A stretch of DNA of 6,591 nucleotides, taken from contig CALVLO010000082.1 of the NCBI GenBank assembly GCA_944338265.1, forward strand, positions 1 through 6,591, written 5' to 3'. Below are positions 5,349 to 6,591 of the stretch, in pieces. The first letter of the stretch is position 1. Every line of letters begins with the position of its first letter. A program made the position numbers and the translations under genes. The notes under the pieces were generated by a model that worked only from the letters and a program-made list of their open reading frames with translations, ran no database searches and was not told the origin of the DNA. This stretch comes from an uncultured Clostridia bacterium. Its GTDB lineage: Bacteria; Bacillota; Clostridia; Christensenellales; Borkfalkiaceae.

Positions 5349-6271
5349 ACGATAACTATCTTCCGAGCGAAACGGTGATGCTCGATAAATTCGCATCCGA
5401 TCTGGGGCTGGAAATGCTGTATGCGGGGCGGGGCATCGTCACGCTCACGAGCATCAGCGTCGACCGCCCCGGGCTGCGCCTTGCAGGCTTTTTCAACTAT
5501 TTCGATGCCACGCGCATCATGCTCATCGGGCTCACCGAGCACGAATACATGCACTCCTTTTCCTCCGCGCAGCGCAAGGCGAAGATCCAAAAACTCTTCG
5601 ATTGCGGCGAGATCCCGTGCGTCATCTTCGCGCGCGATCTTCCCGTGCTGCCCGAGTTCATGGAGTGCGCCCGCGCCTCGCAGACGCCCATCTTCCGCAC
5701 GGGCAAGATCACTTCCTCCATCATGGTCGATCTGTGCATCTACCTCAACCGCCTGCTTGCGCCGAGCACAACGGTGCACGGTGTTCTGATGGATGTCTTC
5801 GGCGCAGGCATCCTGCTCACGGGCAACAGCGGCGTCGGCAAGAGCGAGACGGCGATGGAGCTCATCAAGCGCGGGCACCGTCTCGTCGCCGATGATTCCG
5901 TGCTCATCCACCGCGTGGAGAACGAGCTCATCGGCACCGCGCCCGACCGCATCCGCTACTTCATGGAGCTGCGGGGCATCGGCATCATCAACGTCAAAAA
6001 CATGTACGGCTCGGGCGCCGTCATGAAGGAGAAGGAGATCGGGCTCGTCATCGAGCTCGAACCTTGGAAGAAGGAGAAGGAATACGACCGCATCGGCGGT
6101 GAAGAGAATGTAGAGAGCATCTTGGGGCTGGAGATCCCGCGCCTCACCGTGCCCGTCACGGCAGGGCGCAACCTCGCCATCCTCATCGAAGTCGCCGCGC
6201 GCGACCGCCGCCTCAAAAACATGGGCTACGACGCGGCGCAGGAACTCATTCAAAGAACGATCGGAAGATGA
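5345..6271 (+). CDS. hprK: HPr kinase/phosphorylase
   Basis: HprK phosphorylates HPr of the phosphotransferase system on Ser46 using ATP or pyrophosphate, and reverses the reaction by phosphorolysis. HPr-Ser-P with CcpA drives carbon catabolite repression in Bacillota. The 308 residues are full length. An N-terminal domain (about 1-130) precedes the catalytic kinase domain. Key elements are TVHGVLMD (His145), the Walker A loop GNSGVGKS (160-167), VADDSV with Asp183-Asp184, the HprK signature LRGIGIINVKNMYGSGAV (209-226), and IPRLTVPVTAGRN (264-276), followed by IEVAARDRRLKNMGY. Family members often have Asp at the second Walker A position (Asn161 here) and R-P before GRN (Thr-Ala here); these look like tolerated variants. 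It starts at an ATGA overlap with the HAD gene, with GGGGGA upstream, and ends in an ATGA overlap with the U32 gene. Expression presumably comes from the uvrC promoter, as no internal promoter was seen. Confidence 0.97.
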   Translation: MNDNYLPSETVMLDKFASDLGLEMLYAGRGIVTLTSISVDRPGLRLAGFFNYFDATRIMLIGLTEHEYMHSFSSAQRKAKIQKLFDCGEIPCVIFARDLPVLPEFMECARASQTPIFRTGKITSSIMVDLCIYLNRLLAPSTTVHGVLMDVFGAGILLTGNSGVGKSETAMELIKRGHRLVADDSVLIHRVENELIGTAPDRIRYFMELRGIGIINVKNMYGSGAVMKEKEIGLVIELEPWKKEKEYDRIGGEENVESILGLEIPRLTVPVTAGRNLAILIEVAARDRRLKNMGYDAAQELIQRTIGR

Positions 6272-6591
6272 CGGAGATCTTAGCCCCCGCGGGGGATGCA
6301 GCCTCGGCGCGCGCCGCCCTTCTTGCGGGCGCAGACGCCGTCTATTTGGGACTTACGCGATTTTCCGCGCGCTCCGGCGCGGAAAATTTTTCCCTTTCCG
6401 CCCTTTCGGAGGCGGCAGATCTCGCCCACCTTCTGGGCGCCAAGGTGTACGTCGCGCTGAATACGCTCGTCAGGGGGGAGGAGCTTCCCGCCTTTTTTGC
6501 GTCTGCGCGCGCGGCGTGGGATGCGGGCGCGGATGCCCTCCTGCTGCAAGATATCTTCCTCGGGCGTGCGCTCAAAGAGATGTATCCGGAG
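6268..6591 (+). CDS. Peptidase U32 family protein, 3' end cut off by window edge
   Basis: The frame opens at ATG 6268 and stays open for 108 codons to the window edge. It begins TEILAPAGD, followed by LLAGADAVYLGL, FSARSGAENFSL, LGAKVYVALNTLVR and AGADALLLQDIFLGRAL. These are the successive strands of the N-terminal barrel of U32 proteins (collagenase-like PrtC/YegQ/RlhA group). The family includes proteins described as proteases and others acting in tRNA or rRNA hydroxylation, so 'peptidase' should be read loosely. The diagnostic U32 signature and its cysteines lie further on and are not visible. The start overlaps the hprK stop (ATGA, 6268-6271); GGAAG abuts the ATG with no spacer, so it is not a usable Shine-Dalgarno and coupling to hprK is likely. 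The start is well placed because the conserved LAPAG lies at residues 5-9. Confidence 0.93.
   Translation, partial: MTEILAPAGDAASARAALLAGADAVYLGLTRFSARSGAENFSLSALSEAADLAHLLGAKVYVALNTLVRGEELPAFFASARAAWDAGADALLLQDIFLGRALKEMYPE

Noticed and set aside
5192..6253. A 353-codon minus-strand frame antisense to hprK
   Set aside because: It has the same cause. The plus strand encodes a full HprK with all motifs, and the antisense product is His/Asp/Arg-rich with no family resemblance.

Overview
The window looks like ordinary chromosome from a Gram-positive bacterium of the phylum Bacillota, probably a GC-rich member of the Clostridia. The reasons are a canonical HPr kinase/phosphorylase, a YozG-like mini-XRE regulator, a DUF3737 protein, an AAAGGAGGT Shine-Dalgarno, and consensus sigma-A promoters set in AT-rich gaps between GC-rich genes. 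I cannot place it below phylum or class from the sequence alone. There is no rRNA, tRNA, CRISPR array, transposase, phage gene or attachment site.

Layout. Bases 1-1058 hold the 3' four-fifths of glyA (serine hydroxymethyltransferase), closed by a perfect bidirectional terminator at 1067-1100. Next is a small divergent pair: an 86-residue DUF4190-like membrane protein on the minus strand (1102-1362) and a 67-residue XRE-type regulator on the plus strand (1449-1652). The 86 bases between them hold two face-to-face promoters whose -35 boxes share five bases, a perfect 20-bp palindrome, and one extra copy of its half-site. A second terminator (1657-1684) with the same 8-bp stem core separates this pair from a minus-strand DUF3737 protein (1708-2553). 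That protein is a predicted beta-helix with a strikingly exact 19-residue repeat. The 165-bp gap at 2554-2718 holds the DUF3737 promoter, a GC-rich hairpin and a strong uvrC promoter.

From 2719 to the right edge is one tight plus-strand operon: uvrC (nucleotide excision repair), a Cof-type HAD phosphatase, hprK (carbon catabolite control) and the start of a peptidase U32 family gene. All three junctions are ATGA stop/start overlaps, so translation is probably coupled throughout. The U32 gene runs off the window.

The most interesting part is 1102-1652. It looks like a self-contained switch in which the small regulator probably binds the palindrome, shuts off the consensus promoter of the membrane protein and may control its own promoter. 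The regulator gene and uvrC share one geometry: 6 bases between the -10 box and the ATG, and no Shine-Dalgarno. This predicts leaderless mRNAs for both. These are predictions from sequence. The genes themselves belong to known families, and I see no clearly new enzymatic or defence system.
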